From assembly GCA_963930645.1 (NCBI GenBank), contig OZ005651.1, positions 125,393,731-125,457,730 of the forward strand: a DNA stretch of 64,000 nt. Reading direction: 5' to 3'. The notes beneath the pieces were generated by a model, which searched no databases, was not told the origin of the DNA, and was given only the letters and a program-made list of their open reading frames with translations. Positions 25,056 through 36,294 of this stretch are shown in pieces. The stretch is from Salticus scenicus (taxonomy: Eukaryota > Arthropoda > Arachnida > Araneae > Salticidae). Each line of letters begins with the position of its first letter. Position 1 is the first letter of the stretch. The translations under genes were made by a program, and so were the position numbers.

Positions 25056-26252
25056 CATATGTCCAACATATTATTTTATTAAAATATAATGGTAGCTTTT
25101 TAAAACATTTTTATACAATTATGCATTGAGTTATATTAATACTTAACTATCATTTATATACTGCGTATCTACTAATGATGAAATTAAATGTATTCAATAT
25201 ATGAACATTGACTAAATATTGCACCTGTATTATTTCGTGTTATTTAATCTTAATATGTTTTCTAAGCCATTTAATTACTTAGTCAAACATTCACTTAAAT
25301 ATTTATGTAATTTAATCAAGAAACTATTTTTCATTATTGAAGTTAATAAGAATCATTAAATACTTATTTCTATTTCATAACTGAATCATAGATTCTTCAA
25401 AACAGCTTTTAGGGTACATACATTCAAATAGATGCAAATAATAACTTTCTACAGCTTCCAAAATTGCATTATTAATAAACATGGGTTGAAGTAAATTTAA
25501 TAAATTTGATATATTGTAATTGCTAAATACAATGATTTAGTTAATGTAAACCTCGTTTTCTCCAGAACTTCTTAAGCATCAGACAAATAGTTATCGCTGT
25601 TTACATGTTCAAACGAGAAGCTATTATTAACTAATCAGGCAAACAAGCACATCAGTAGCTTGATACGGAAGCCTTTGAATTAAATAATGCAAATGCTTAT
25701 GTATGCAAGCTGTTAATTTTGCGCATAAAGCATTTTATGATACAATCAACGACGAAGTTCACATTTATAAACTTACTTAATTGTAAAGTTAATGATAAAT
25801 GATTACTTTGTATTATTAAATGATTTAAGAATATACGGCATTAAATATATATATACATCTAGGTGCTTACACAAATTTTGCATATGCTACATTTTCTTAA
25901 ACTAATTAGCTGGCGGGAAAGAAATTGAATGATTTATGATCTGTATTTGATATAATTCCTCAACAAATAGTTTAACAGAATAAAATCACTTTACTGCAAA
26001 GAACAAAATTTTAAAGGCCAGAAAATTTACATTTAACAATGCATTTAAATTGCTCAAACATTTTATCTCAAATTTGATGTTAAATACATCATTCTACCCA
26101 TCTTTGAAGACGTTATAAAAAATAAATATTATTTAAAGAGTTCATTGCCATCTTGTCTCATATATACTACATTTTTATTTAATTGAAAAAAAAAAAAAAG
26201 CTGCACAATTCTTGTTATGAATAAATTTCCTGGTTAAGAAAATAGTTCAGCT

Positions 26253-26286
<34 letters not shown>

Positions 26287-27463
26287 CAATAAATAACTAT
26301 CCGACTATCCGGTCTCGTATACAGAGGATGTTTTGTTAAAAATGTATTTATCTTTTTAGAATAAAATGCTCTGGTGTGCTTAATTTGATGTCCTTAATTG
26401 TAAAAATAGGCATTCAGATAAATATTTTATAAAATAAATTTGAAGAGAACTCGAGATTGCTTTTATAATCTGATGTAATAACAATTTAAACAAACAATTA
26501 GACAAAACATACATTTAGAAATAAATAAGTTTCGAATTTGAATGTTGTATAAAAGAGCTTTTATAAACATTTAGTTAAAAATAAAATTATGCAGTTTTAA
26601 GAATTATTTTAACACATGCGGATTTAAAAAAAAATATTTTAACACAGATATTTTAAACATCTAAATTACAAAGGAATTAAAGAAAAAAAAAGTTTCTTTA
26701 TTAAAATTTCATTAAAAAAAAAAAAAAAAAAAAGATAAATTTTGTTTATTTTAATTTTTCAATAAAAAAGTCTGTCTTAATTAATACGAAGAACAATTTA
26801 GAATTCATTACTGGATCGCAAATTTATCCCAAACTCGCAAAAATTGTTTTAATGAAATTATTATCGCGTTCTCTTAAATATGAATACTCAGATCTGACTG
26901 TTAAAAAGTGGAATATCACTCTTTGAACATGCCTAAGTGCAGGCAATCTTAGATTGAAAAGTTCCTTTTCGAAAAAAGGCGATTTTTTCCTATCCATTAC
27001 AAGTACAACTTGCTTAATTAAGTAAAACTTATTTACTTTTTAAAACACGGGTGTATATTTTTTTCAGTGATGTTGTTGCATTATAAATCAATACCTTCTA
27101 ATTGAACAAATTTGTCTAATGGTATTGTATAAAATTTTTAGAAATGCAATTTTTAGAAAATTAACGGACTTTTTTTTTATTAATGTTGCCTTATTTCGTA
27201 TCTTATTTTGATAATTTTTTTTAAATTTATGTTGCTGATTTATCTCTAACGTATAAAGAATTTAATCACGCTTCAATCTTTTTGGAACAAATTGTATAAT
27301 ACTTCAAATTACTGTAATTTTCGGCTTTTAATATGCAGATTAAACAAGTCAGTTTTGCATCAGAAATTTTAATTGACAAATAAAGTTATATTAGTAAGAG
27401 CTGTTTCTTCGAAAAGATATGGATTTTTCTGTTAAATAAAATTTCTGGTGGAGGAATGACAGA
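25056..27463. other. AT-rich intergenic DNA with homopolymers
   Basis: Contains a 33-base poly(T) at 26254-26286 and A-runs near 26188 and 26713. No coding or element structure is recognised. Confidence 0.6.
26254..26286. repeat. Poly(T) tract, 33 bases
   Basis: Homopolymer run, preceded by AGCTG; likely a length-variable site. Confidence 0.95.
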
Positions 27464-27503
27464 CAGTCGGCAGCAAAATTATTTGCACACATCCACATTT
27501 TTC

Positions 27504-27548
<45 letters not shown>

Positions 27549-27705
27549 TTTGATCGCTAATTTCTATCATCAACTTACTTTTTTTTATAAACAGCATAAG
27601 ACTAAGATCATGACTCGACAAGTATTTACTTAACAAAACAGTATTAGGTGTACATCTTTTAAATACGAATTATTGTTAGCGCTTCAATAATTTTGCTGCC
27701 GACTT
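27464..27705. mobile_element. CAGTCGG palindromic MITE, copy 1
   Basis: The left terminus is CAGTCGGCAGCAAAATTATT. The right terminus is the inverted AATAATTTTGCTGCCGACT. The interior shares ATCATGACTCGACAAGTATT and AACAAAACAGTATTAGG with the copies at 28294, 29844, 32275 and 57402. A (TA)n tract of about 40 bases (27505-27546) has expanded within it. The termini are of the kind found on Tc1/mariner-type elements. It is non-coding. Confidence 0.82.
27505..27546. repeat. (TA)n microsatellite within MITE
   Basis: About 40 bases of TA repeat that replaces or expands the left half of the palindromic MITE. Confidence 0.95.
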
Positions 27706-28293
27706 TATCGTACCTGCGGATTATACACCGAAAATTACTGTATCTATAAAAATTCTATTGAAAAAGAAAAATAGTTTATCTGAACTAGGAAATTTTAGAT
27801 ACTTTTAATGTTTCTGATCTTAAATTAATTATTCTAGCGCATGAAAAAGGTAACTCAATGAAATCAGTACGGCAAAATAATTGTATTACACCCCATGTAA
27901 ATAATCATTTCTTAATTGTTATAAAATTGGCCGCAATTTTTAAAATTATCTTTATATAAGAAATTATTGTATATATCATACTGTAGACAAAACGTGAATT
28001 TGTTTATTATAAGCCTTAGTTGCAAAGTCTTCCGACTTTGGTGGGAGACTTGACACAACTGTTTAAATTTAATATTATAATATTTTGAATTTAATCAATT
28101 TTCCAAGGTTAAATTTCTTGAAAATTACAATATATATATATATACATATATATATGATACTAATTCTTCCGAAAAGGACGAAATGTTGGAAACTAGGCAT
28201 AAGTGCTCAGCATAACAGGTATTGCAGGGATTTTTATGAGAGTGTTGCAAAAGATTTTCTTATTTTTTGATGTCACGATTGTAGATATCACTA

Positions 28294-28505
28294 CAGTCGG
28301 TAACAAAAGTATCCGAACACTAGCAAAAATTCCTATATAAAAAAGTAGAGTTAATACTGTTTTGTTAAATAATTCCTTGTCGAATCATGTTCTTAGTCAG
28401 TCTATGAACATGATTCGACAAGGATTTATTTAACAAAACTGTATTAACTCTATATTTTTTATATAGGAATTTTTGCTAGTGTTCGGATACTTTTGTTACC
28501 GACTG
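28294..28505. mobile_element. CAGTCGG palindromic MITE, copy 2 (near-perfect hairpin)
   Basis: This 212-base element is self-complementary almost end to end. CAGTCGGTAACAAAAGTATC at the left pairs with the inverted right terminus, and the arms meet at GTTCTTAGTCAGTCTATGAAC. TA flanks both sides (28292-28293, 28506-28507). It is the best-preserved copy of the family here and could fold into a hairpin with about 100-base arms. It is non-coding. Confidence 0.93.
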
Positions 28506-28509
28506 TATA

Positions 28510-29840
28510 TTGAGGAAATATGATAGTTGAAATTTATTTGGTGCTCTGATTGTGGCCTGTTTGTTCCTTTTAAAACTTCATAATCTAAGAAACTAATAAA
28601 TTAACATGCGAGAAATTATTTAGAATTCAACTATTTTGGTTGTTTTTTCTGTAATGAATGTGTGAATACAGTTACTATTTTTAGAAAATGTTCTGTATAT
28701 TTTAATTTTTGTTTATTCATTAACTTAACGTTCTGTATATGTTATATTTACTTTTTTTTTCTATGTATATACTATTGAAATCATCAGTAAAACTTAAAAG
28801 ACATAAATATTATGAAAAAATTCATTCATGTCCTAGACTAATGCATTAATTTATCAAAAAGGGAGGGATTTTAAATAAATTTTATGAGATATTTCCGCAT
28901 TTTATTCAGAACATATTTTTCAAAACAACTTCAAAAAACTTTTTAAAATATGCCCATAAAACGTTCTTTCAAAGAATTTATACTTTTTGTATTGAAACCT
29001 CTTTATATCAAAGAAACGGGAACATCTATTTCCGCGAAATAAAAATTGGTTTATTTTTATGTCCAAATTCAAGCAGCAGTAAGATTTAGAAAGTTTAATA
29101 TTAAAGTTTTTCTTCAAAATATGCCGCATTTTACCAAACCCTTGCATTTTCAGTTATCGATTATTCATTATTAGAAAGTTTATATTAAATTCAGTTTAAA
29201 ATAAAGTAAAACATTTTTAAAATATAATTCCATATTCACAAATTCTTCCCATTTAAGTAAAAGTAATTTCATTGATATGGCAAAGGATTACATGCAAATG
29301 CTATTTGACAATATTGTTTAAGATGGAATTATGAGTTACTAGCTTAAAGCAATAGTTGCAAGTTCACGCATTTTATGATATTTACATTTCTTTTTCTTTA
29401 CCATAAAAATAAATAAATAAATAAATAAAAATAAAAATAAGAACTCAATTTTTCGTGGTTAATTAATAACAAAAGTTATTAAAAATGTGACTCAGACTAG
29501 TTCAAAATGAATTTTTTAAAGAAAAGATTGGTCATTTAACCAACTAAAGAAATTAGTGAAGAAAAAATTATTTCATTATTTTCTGCTTCGTATATGTCGC
29601 TAATACATTTATTGCCCTAAAATTTTGTGTACCAAGGAAGAGGTTTTCAATGAAAACAAAAATTTATATATTTAAGTGCAATACTTAAGTAAGTACAATA
29701 TGTAAGTTATTACATAATTAAAGCAAAATGATTGTTTGTTAGAAGAAAAACTAAAAAAAGAAGAGAGATTCTTGTAAACTATTAAAAAAAAAAAATTCAA
29801 GTCCGAATAGGTGACGCGATATGGACTGGGAATGCGGTAT
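28510..29840. other. AT-rich intergenic DNA
   Basis: Contains an (AATA)n run near 29408-29440. No coding frame or element ends are recognised. Confidence 0.6.
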
Positions 29841-29843
29841 ATA

Positions 29844-30058
29844 CAGTCGGCAGCAAAAGTATCCAAGCACTAACAATAATCCCTGTCTAAAAAAAGTACA
29901 CTTAATACTGCTTTGTTAAATAAATATTTGTCGAGTCATGTTCTTAGTCAGTCTAAGATCACGATTCGACAAGGATTTATTTAAAAAAACAGTTTTAAGT
30001 GTACTTTTTTTTATATCGGAATTATTGGCTAGTGCTCGGATACTTTTGCTGGCGACTG
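29844..30058. mobile_element. CAGTCGG palindromic MITE, copy 3
   Basis: Starts CAGTCGGCAGCAAAAGTATC and ends with the inverted TACTTTTGCTGGCGACTG. It has the same internal layout as the copy at 28294, with moderate divergence between the arms. The left flank is TA and the right flank is TT, so the target duplication has decayed. It is non-coding. Confidence 0.87.
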
Positions 30059-30081
30059 TTACTCCCCCCAAAGTACAGCAA

Positions 30082-30384
30082 GTACAGCGTCTAGGATAAA
30101 CAGTGTGGAAATCGCCTATAACCATGATGTTAAAATAATGCTACAAAAAATTAGCTTCGCCAGATGTCGCTGTGATCGAAGCTTTTGCGGAAATCGGAGA
30201 CCTGATTGACTCTTCCGAGTTTCGTCAGATCAGTCACGTGATCTAAGCACATAATTAACCAATAGGGAGTCTCGGTTTTTATGACGTGACACTAGTTTCG
30301 ATTACAATGACAACTGATGGCAGGCATAATTTTTAGTGCAATTTTATTTGCCGCTTTCCTCACCGTTTATTCTAGACGCTGTAC
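30082..30384. repeat. Inverted-repeat unit with promoter-like interior
   Basis: The left arm (from 30082: GTACAGCGTCTAGGATAAAC) pairs with the right arm (ending 30384: TTTATTCTAGACGCTGTAC). Weaker complementarity continues inward to about 30160 and 30320. The interior is unusually GC-rich for this window. It contains AACCAATAGG (CCAAT-box-like), TCACGTGA (E-box-like) and TGACGTGAC. It is probably a fold-back transposon. A regulatory role is possible only on motif grounds. Confidence 0.6.
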
Positions 30385-30387
30385 CCA

Positions 30388-30648
30388 TAGGGCGCAGTCG
30401 AAAGTATTTCCCGGTCACTTCCCGAGTTGGGGAATGACGTCACGCGGGAAGTTCGGGAAATTAGAACTACCATATAGGAGCCATGTTTGTTTATATATTT
30501 GTTTCCCGGGAAGATGAGATGTGTACGGAAGTAGTTATATCTCGGTCATTTTTCGTAAGGCTCCTATATGGTAGTTATAATTTCCCGCGTGACGTCATTT
30601 CCCAACTCGGGAAGTGACCGGGAAATACTTTCGAATGCATCCAAAGTG
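30388..30648. mobile_element. Fold-back element with CRE-like TGACGTCA motifs
   Basis: CGAAAGTATTTCCCGGTCAC at 30399 pairs with its inverted copy ending at 30633. Further pairing covers ACTACCATATAGGAGCC and GGCTCCTATATGGTAGT on either side of a loop of about 80 bases. Weaker complementarity (GGGCGCAGT/GGATGCATT) extends the ends to about 30388 and 30648. Each arm contains TGACGTCA, the canonical cAMP-response-element core. It is non-coding and sits immediately next to the previous inverted repeat and a Tc1 relic. Confidence 0.8.
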
Positions 30649-30679
30649 TCTTGTGTTATGTCAATTAAAATACACATCT

Positions 30680-30990
30680 AATTCAATCAAACTACTAGAC
30701 TGTTCAATATATCATCCTGTGTCTTTCCGGATGGACTTGGTTGGTGACAAATCTAGATGCTGAGCATGTAAATAAAAGATGTTTCCGTAGCGAAGCAAAT
30801 TACTAAGAAACTCCTATAGTCTGTGTTCGTACATTGTCTTGATAAAAAAGACTTTCGATAGCCTTGCCATGGGTGGTAATACATGTGACTGAAGGATGTC
30901 AATAATGCATCGCTTGACTGTCGTGTACTATGGATGAATGTCAGAAATGGCGAGATATCGTCAGCAATATAATCATACGTTTTCATCAAC
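30680..30990 (-). pseudogene. Tc1-type transposase fragment
   Basis: Minus-strand translation reads ADDISPFLTFIHST then (after a frame change) CIIDILQSHVLPPMARLS. This matches the stretch of Tc1-family transposases leading up to the second catalytic aspartate (region 'DIL-P-V-P' just before QQDNA-PH). The aspartate block itself has decayed (SRQCTNTDYR), and the following segment drifts into stops. Only about 100 codons of an approximately 340-codon family protein remain. No terminal repeats were identified. It is an inactive relic. Confidence 0.65.
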
Positions 30991-30994
30991 TATG

Positions 30995-32270
30995 TGCCGC
31001 TGAAAAAGTTTAAAATGTGAGTGTATGTTTTTGTCTAAAAATTAAAATCCATATTCTTATTCATCGAGTATTGAAAGTAGTTGTAAAAGTTTTCTCAGTA
31101 TCGATAACGTTTTGTATCAGTAAAATTTTCCTTAATAAGTTTTTTCCTAAATATCAGGAATATAACATGTGCCTAATTTGATTACAGATTGTTATTTAAA
31201 AACGGGTAAAAACATGCGTTTTTTGATTATTGATTTTTTCTAATTTTGCCCCCCCCCTTTTTTTTTAATTATTAAAGCATGTTTTCTAGTGCATTTGGTA
31301 AACTGAAGCAATTGGAATCATACTGTATTTTAATTTCCCATGATGTCTTAAAACTTTGTTCCTACTTTAATAGAGGAAAATTAGCGTGTAAAAAACTTAC
31401 TTACTACAGTCATCTTGAAGAAGAAATTTAATTTAGAAGTGTTTAATTTTTTTATATATGTTTATATATATATATAATTGTACGTATATATATATATATA
31501 TATATACGAACGATTTTTTTTTTTTTTTTTTTTTTACAACGACTCGGGTAAGCGGATAAATAATTTTAAATTTAACTTTCTGTGAATATAAAGCTTATAA
31601 TAATCTCAATCGAATTTTGAATTTTAAAATTTTGAAATTTTAGATTCTTTTAATAAAGAAGTCACCTCTGCGTGAAACTCTTTTCTCTATAAAAATACTG
31701 TAGAAATTATAGAAAACTTCATAATTATATTTTTAGGTAATAAAACTACATTCAATACTATTTATGTAAAAGTTAAGGAATAAATGCTATGTTTGAAAGG
31801 GTTATTGAATAAATTTCTTATCCTAATATATTTTTAAAAACCGAACAATGGTTCCAAAAATATCATATAAACGTTACAAAATATTTAGTAAAAACCAAAA
31901 TTTTAAATTAGAGTTCATTCGTTAAGTGATAAACGGGATTTGTATATTTCTGATATTTTCTTTCTATACCTTCAAAGGTGAGTAAATAACAAAATTAAAA
32001 TAAAATACAAGAGAGAAATAACAAACATATTTTGTTGTTTTTATAAAATGTATTTTTTTAAATATATTGTTTGTTTTAATTCAAAATGTTTCATTGAATA
32101 AATAAATAAGTAATAATAATAATAATAATAAATCTTATTTGATTTTGCGTAAGGCGCCAGTATTTAACCCTGTAACAGAAGTAGATATTTTTTTAATTTA
32201 AACTCTGATAAGAAGCTTTCTAATTCTTGCATAGGTTCGAAAATCATTCAGAGTTTGTGTTACTTCCTGT
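30995..32270. other. AT-rich intergenic DNA
   Basis: Contains (TA)n-like runs at about 31466-31506, a T-tract at about 31516-31536 and (TAA)n near 32112-32130. No coding frame is recognised. Confidence 0.6.
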
Positions 32271-32274
32271 ACTA

Positions 32275-32455
32275 CAGTCTGCAGCAAAATTATTGAAGCA
32301 CTCGTCCACACTTTTTTTATCACCAACTTACTTTTTCATAAACAGTATAAGACTAAAATCATGACTCGACAAATATTTACTTAACAAAACCGTATTAGGT
32401 GCACATCTTTTAAGTAGGAATTATTGCTAGTTCTTCAATAATTTTGCTGCTGGGT
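32275..32455. mobile_element. CAGTCGG-family MITE, copy 4
   Basis: The left terminus is CAGTCTGCAGCAAAATTATT and the right terminus is the inverted CAATAATTTTGCTGCTGGGT. The interior shares ATCATGACTCGACAAATATT and GTATTAGGTGCACATCTTTT with copy 1 at 27464, so copies 1 and 4 form a subfamily distinct from copies 2, 3 and 5. It is non-coding. Confidence 0.8.
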
Positions 32456-32709
32456 GCATTAATGTCTCAAACTAAAAATATTTACAGCCATAAGTTTTAT
32501 AATATTATTAGTTTAGCAGAAAAGTTTTGAATTTTCTGTCATTTTGCTTTATTTTTTGCAGCTTTGAATAAAGAAACCTTTGTTTTCTTTTCCTTTGCTT
32601 ATTTTTACCTGATTTCGTCTAACTTTTTCTTTCACATGGCTAAACAAAGTATGCATAATTCGATTATATTATTAAATTTTTAATTTTATATTTGAATGTA
32701 ATATTTTTA

Positions 32710-34937
32710 AGGGTGTCCACTAGCGATACCAAAAATGGCATCATAGCCAGTAGTAGACAGAACCTGTCCACTACTGGCTGATTTGACTATTGAGACAAAC
32801 AGTAGACATAGCTCAATAATCTCCTGAATTGAGAAATCTGAACGGAATAGGAATTTAGTTCAGTCGTCAGATAATTTTGATAATCTCGAGTCATTATTTA
32901 GAGTTTGTTACGATTTTTTTTCTATGTTCCGTATTGGACTATTTGGTTGAGTTCGGTGTCCACCAGAACACCAGGAATGAAAAAGAATTGACTGGGTTTA
33001 GTATTTTGAGTGTTATGTCTATCTTATTTAAACAAAAAATCTTCATTACACACCATAAACAAAGGGAAGCGCTGCCGGAATATATAAAATAAAGGAAGCA
33101 CTACCATGAAGAAGTTTTTATGTTTAAATATTTATTGTACACCAGTTCTTTAATTTATGTCTATCTTGACTATACTACAAAAGGTCTGAGAGATTAGCGT
33201 TATGTGGTCCTCCTTAATCTTTTCTTCTTTGTCAAGTGTTCAAATTTTCGTGTAAGTCTTCGTGGTACAAAAAAGTGTCTTTTCGTGGAAGCTCAAATAC
33301 GTAATGGTAATGCATGCAGATCACCTTTTGGGATGACTTCGTTGCCAGTATCCCACTACGTACCTGTAGTGCGTCACTCAACCTTAATCTCAACACCATT
33401 GTCTCTTACTCGTTGAGGAATAATTATGTGTACTCTATGATGCTTTCATTAATAGATTCAGTAATTGCAATTCTTTTATTATTTTGAATGGTCTTTAATT
33501 CACAAAACCCTGAAGGATCAGACAATTCAGTTCCAGGATATTCCGGATAAGAAAATTATAAGGTGACCGGAAACTTTTCAAAATACAGGAAATGAGATCG
33601 TCAAATGCTATTATTTCGAGAATCGTCACTTAGGAAAAGTAGCAAATATACTACAATGGAAAAAATTGCGAAAATTACTATAGAATTGCCATACGAAAAT
33701 TGCTATACAGAATATGAAGAAAGTGCGAGCAAAAATTAGAAAGAAAAATAAAGAAGGAAATAAAAGAAATTGCAAGAGAAAGAAGAAAATAACAAGATTA
33801 GCGAGATAGCCGAACAAAAAGTAAAGAAAAGGACTTTTGAAAAGCGAAAAAATCAAAAAAGAAGAAAACCTTTCCACAAACACATTAATGTAGAAGAATT
33901 ACTTTCGTTTTGTTAAAAAAATGTCTTTTTCCAATAAAATCGCTTTTATTTTTACCATTATTGCAAATATTCAAAGGTGTCTATTATTATTTTTAAGTGT
34001 GTCCACTTTTAAAGAATGTTCAGCTCTCTAAATGCTCTTTTTTCATAAAAAATTCTCTTCAATTAGTAACTTGCGCAGCATAATCGTATATAGGAAATGT
34101 TAGTTAAGATATGAAACAATGGTTAATTTTTAAGTCTCTAAAATTATGAAATGTGTAAGGTGAGAGGTCTCATGCAATCGCTCTCGATTTCAAATGCTCG
34201 AAATCGCGCTGAGTTGTCGATGGAGTATTTTTTTTTTAAAGATATAAAATGACTAGTTGGATCTAGTGGTCTCGGTGAAAGTGGAAAGTTTTCCATGAAA
34301 ATTTGGTTAGTGTGAAAAAGAGTAGCAGGTTATATGAATTTAGCTTGGCGTTTGGTTCTTGTGAAGATATAGAAATTGTTAAAAGGAATTTGCAAAGCTT
34401 TTTGTGTTGAGTTGGATATCGTTATATTTAAGATGGTTGTTTGAAAATGATGTGAATCGTTCTCCATCTGATTTTTTTACAATGAAACTTCCGATTTAGG
34501 GAAGTGTATTTTTTGGATGGTGAATTTTTAGAGATCTGATAATCGAATTTTAAGATTAAGAGTAATAATGGTGCTTCGTAAAACCTTTGGAGTTAATCAT
34601 TCCCTACTGTGAATTTCTACTATCTTGCTTTTCCGGCTATATCAAGAGTTTGAAGGTATAATTCAAGTAGGGCGAGTTACTAGCATTATATTTTCTTAAG
34701 TTTTAAGATCTGTTAATTTAGTTAAGTTTTCATTTTAAAGTCCATTACTTCTCTTCAATTAAAGCTCTTAATAAACATATACTAAGTTTCACTAATATCG
34801 TGTTCATTAAAGTTAGTAATTTAGGCAATCATTAATATGAGAGAAAATCAAGAGGCCGTTAACCAGGCCTTACAAATGTAGACCAAAAAAATCTAAAAAA
34901 TAACTTAAAGTGTCCACTACTGGTGCAATTACCCTAT
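32710..34937. mobile_element. Possible DNA element with TGTCCACTACTGG repeats, split by solo LTR
   Basis: GGGTGTCCACTAGCGA lies at 32712 and CTGTCCACTACTGG at 32766. GTGTCCACTACTGGTGCAAT followed by TACCCTATG lies at about 34911-34937. These suggest two ends of an element whose sub-terminal motif resembles that at 22715. The solo LTR (34154-34874) lies inside. Between 33080 and 33470 there is a less AT-rich patch with frames on both strands that I do not recognise. Near 33640-33890 there is a very lysine-rich plus-strand stretch without a clear start. The element boundaries are uncertain. Confidence 0.3.
34154..34874 (+). repeat. Solo LTR, family copy 2
   Basis: Starts TGTAAGGTGAGAGG and ends AACCAGGCCTTACA. 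It shares many blocks in the same order with 18378-19138, for example CTTTTTGTGTTGAGTTGGAT and CTTTGGAGTTAATCATT. It is flanked by the 4-base duplication AATG (34150-34153, 34875-34878). The two copies differ by many substitutions and indels, so they inserted independently and long ago. No retroelement internal region adjoins either side. Confidence 0.87.
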
Positions 34938-35487
34938 GTATATTTCCATGGTAAGTAAGAAATAATATATTCATTTTTATTTTTATTTATTTTTTCTTTT
35001 AAATTGTAATCAATTTTTAAGAAGTTTAAATTACTCTTATCGAATATTATTAAGGGAACCAAAAAGTATCTTAATGTATATTATTTAAGGTGAGTAAATA
35101 ATTAAATAAAAACAATGTGTTAGATGTAAATAAAAATATAGCGTGTTATTTATTTATTTAAAGTGTCATTTTATTTAGTTCTCTAAATAATTAATGGATA
35201 AGATACCAATTGGATAATTTTTATATCTTTTTATGGTAAGTATATTATTGTTAGTAAATTACATTCGCATTTTGTAAATTTTATCAATATTTTTAAACTT
35301 AAGTTAGTCTTGACAGACAATATTTCTCGGAGTAAATATCTATGCCGATACAATTATTTTTATTGACCGTCTAAATTGGCATTAGGTATGTATATGCAAT
35401 AAATGTCATCTACAAAATATAGCTTATTTTTTGTTACAAAATGAAATACATTGTGATACTTTTAAACTAATGTTAATCATTTTTCAG
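34938..35487. other. AT-rich DNA upstream of candidate exon
   Basis: No coding content is recognised. If the segment at 35488 is an exon, this would be intron. Confidence 0.4.
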
Positions 35488-35584
35488 ACAAATTCTACGG
35501 ACGTTGATTGTAACCGTTGTCAAGTGTTATTTAAGTATTTGAATCTCTTGTGGGAAGGTCAAGGTTTCGTGAAAGAAGCAGACG
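35488..35584 (+). CDS. Candidate internal exon of an unidentified host gene
   Basis: A 97-base segment is bounded by a strong splice acceptor (TTAATCATTTTTCAG ending at 35487) and a consensus donor (GTAAGT from 35585). It is open in the frame that starts at its first base, giving a peptide that includes DVDCNRCQVLFKYLNLLWE and GQGFVKEADG. Composition is balanced and typical of real protein, with two cysteines in a C-x2-C arrangement, unlike the lysine/isoleucine/phenylalanine-rich chance frames elsewhere. No adjoining exons were found within several kilobases; long introns are common in large arthropod genomes. The family is not recognised. Confidence 0.42.
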
Positions 35585-35589
35585 GTAAG

Positions 35590-36120
35590 TATATTTACGT
35601 AATTTTATTTTAGTTCAAATTTTCAATATTAAGAGAAACGACAGGTATTGAAATAAACGGTATTATTTGATTAATATTTTATATTTTTCTTGGAAATAAA
35701 ATTTATTAACTCAATTTTCTCATCAAGATTATTAACAAATTTATACATTTTAAATACATATATTTGAACTTATTACACTGTGAATTAAAATTTTTCAGTA
35801 CTGATATTAAACATAAATGTTTATTAAAAATATTTACATGACTCTCGCATGGTTCTCATTATCACACTGTTTAACCTCTAAGAGCATTTTATGAACTTTA
35901 TAATAAAGCTCCAACACCCCCCTCCCAACCCCACCTTTTATTCACCAATTTAAAGCAGTTGAAAAATATAGAAACTCGAGAATCTGTCTTACATATGATT
36001 TTAGAGAAATTTTAACATTTTTTATACAATTTTCATCACACTTGTATATTTTTTAGAAACAATCCTCAAACTTATTTTTTAACGATACCATTAAAAAATA
36101 AATAAATGCAAGTAGACAAA
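35590..36120. other. AT-rich DNA, no gene seen
   Basis: A C-rich patch (CACCCCCCTCCC) lies near 35912. Nothing else is recognised. Confidence 0.55.
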
Positions 36121-36124
36121 AGAT

Positions 36125-36294
36125 CAGGGTGCCTGCTGATCCCCCTCTTTTTTTTTTGGGGGGGGGGATTCTTCCATCACTATATTTATGTTAAAAAATT
36201 CTCTTAATAAATCGTGGAAACATACTACAGAAGTCTAATATATAAATATAGTGGTGTGAGGGACACGGAAGAAATTGTGTCAATAGACACCCTG
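36125..36294. mobile_element. 170-base CAGGGTGTC MITE, older copy
   Basis: The left end is CAGGGTGCCTGCTGATCCCC. The inverted right end reads CAGGGTGTCTATTGACACAA. The interior GATTCTTCCATCACTATATT matches GATTCTTCCACCAGTATTCT of the copy at 42420-42585, which has the same length and layout. The TA duplication is no longer exact. The element is expanded by a T and G run at about 36150-36168. It is non-coding. Confidence 0.7.

Noticed and set aside
33626..33883. 85-codon phenylalanine-rich minus-strand frame resembling a membrane protein
   Set aside because: It is the complement of a lysine/AG-rich low-complexity stretch, so the apparent hydrophobicity is compositional.
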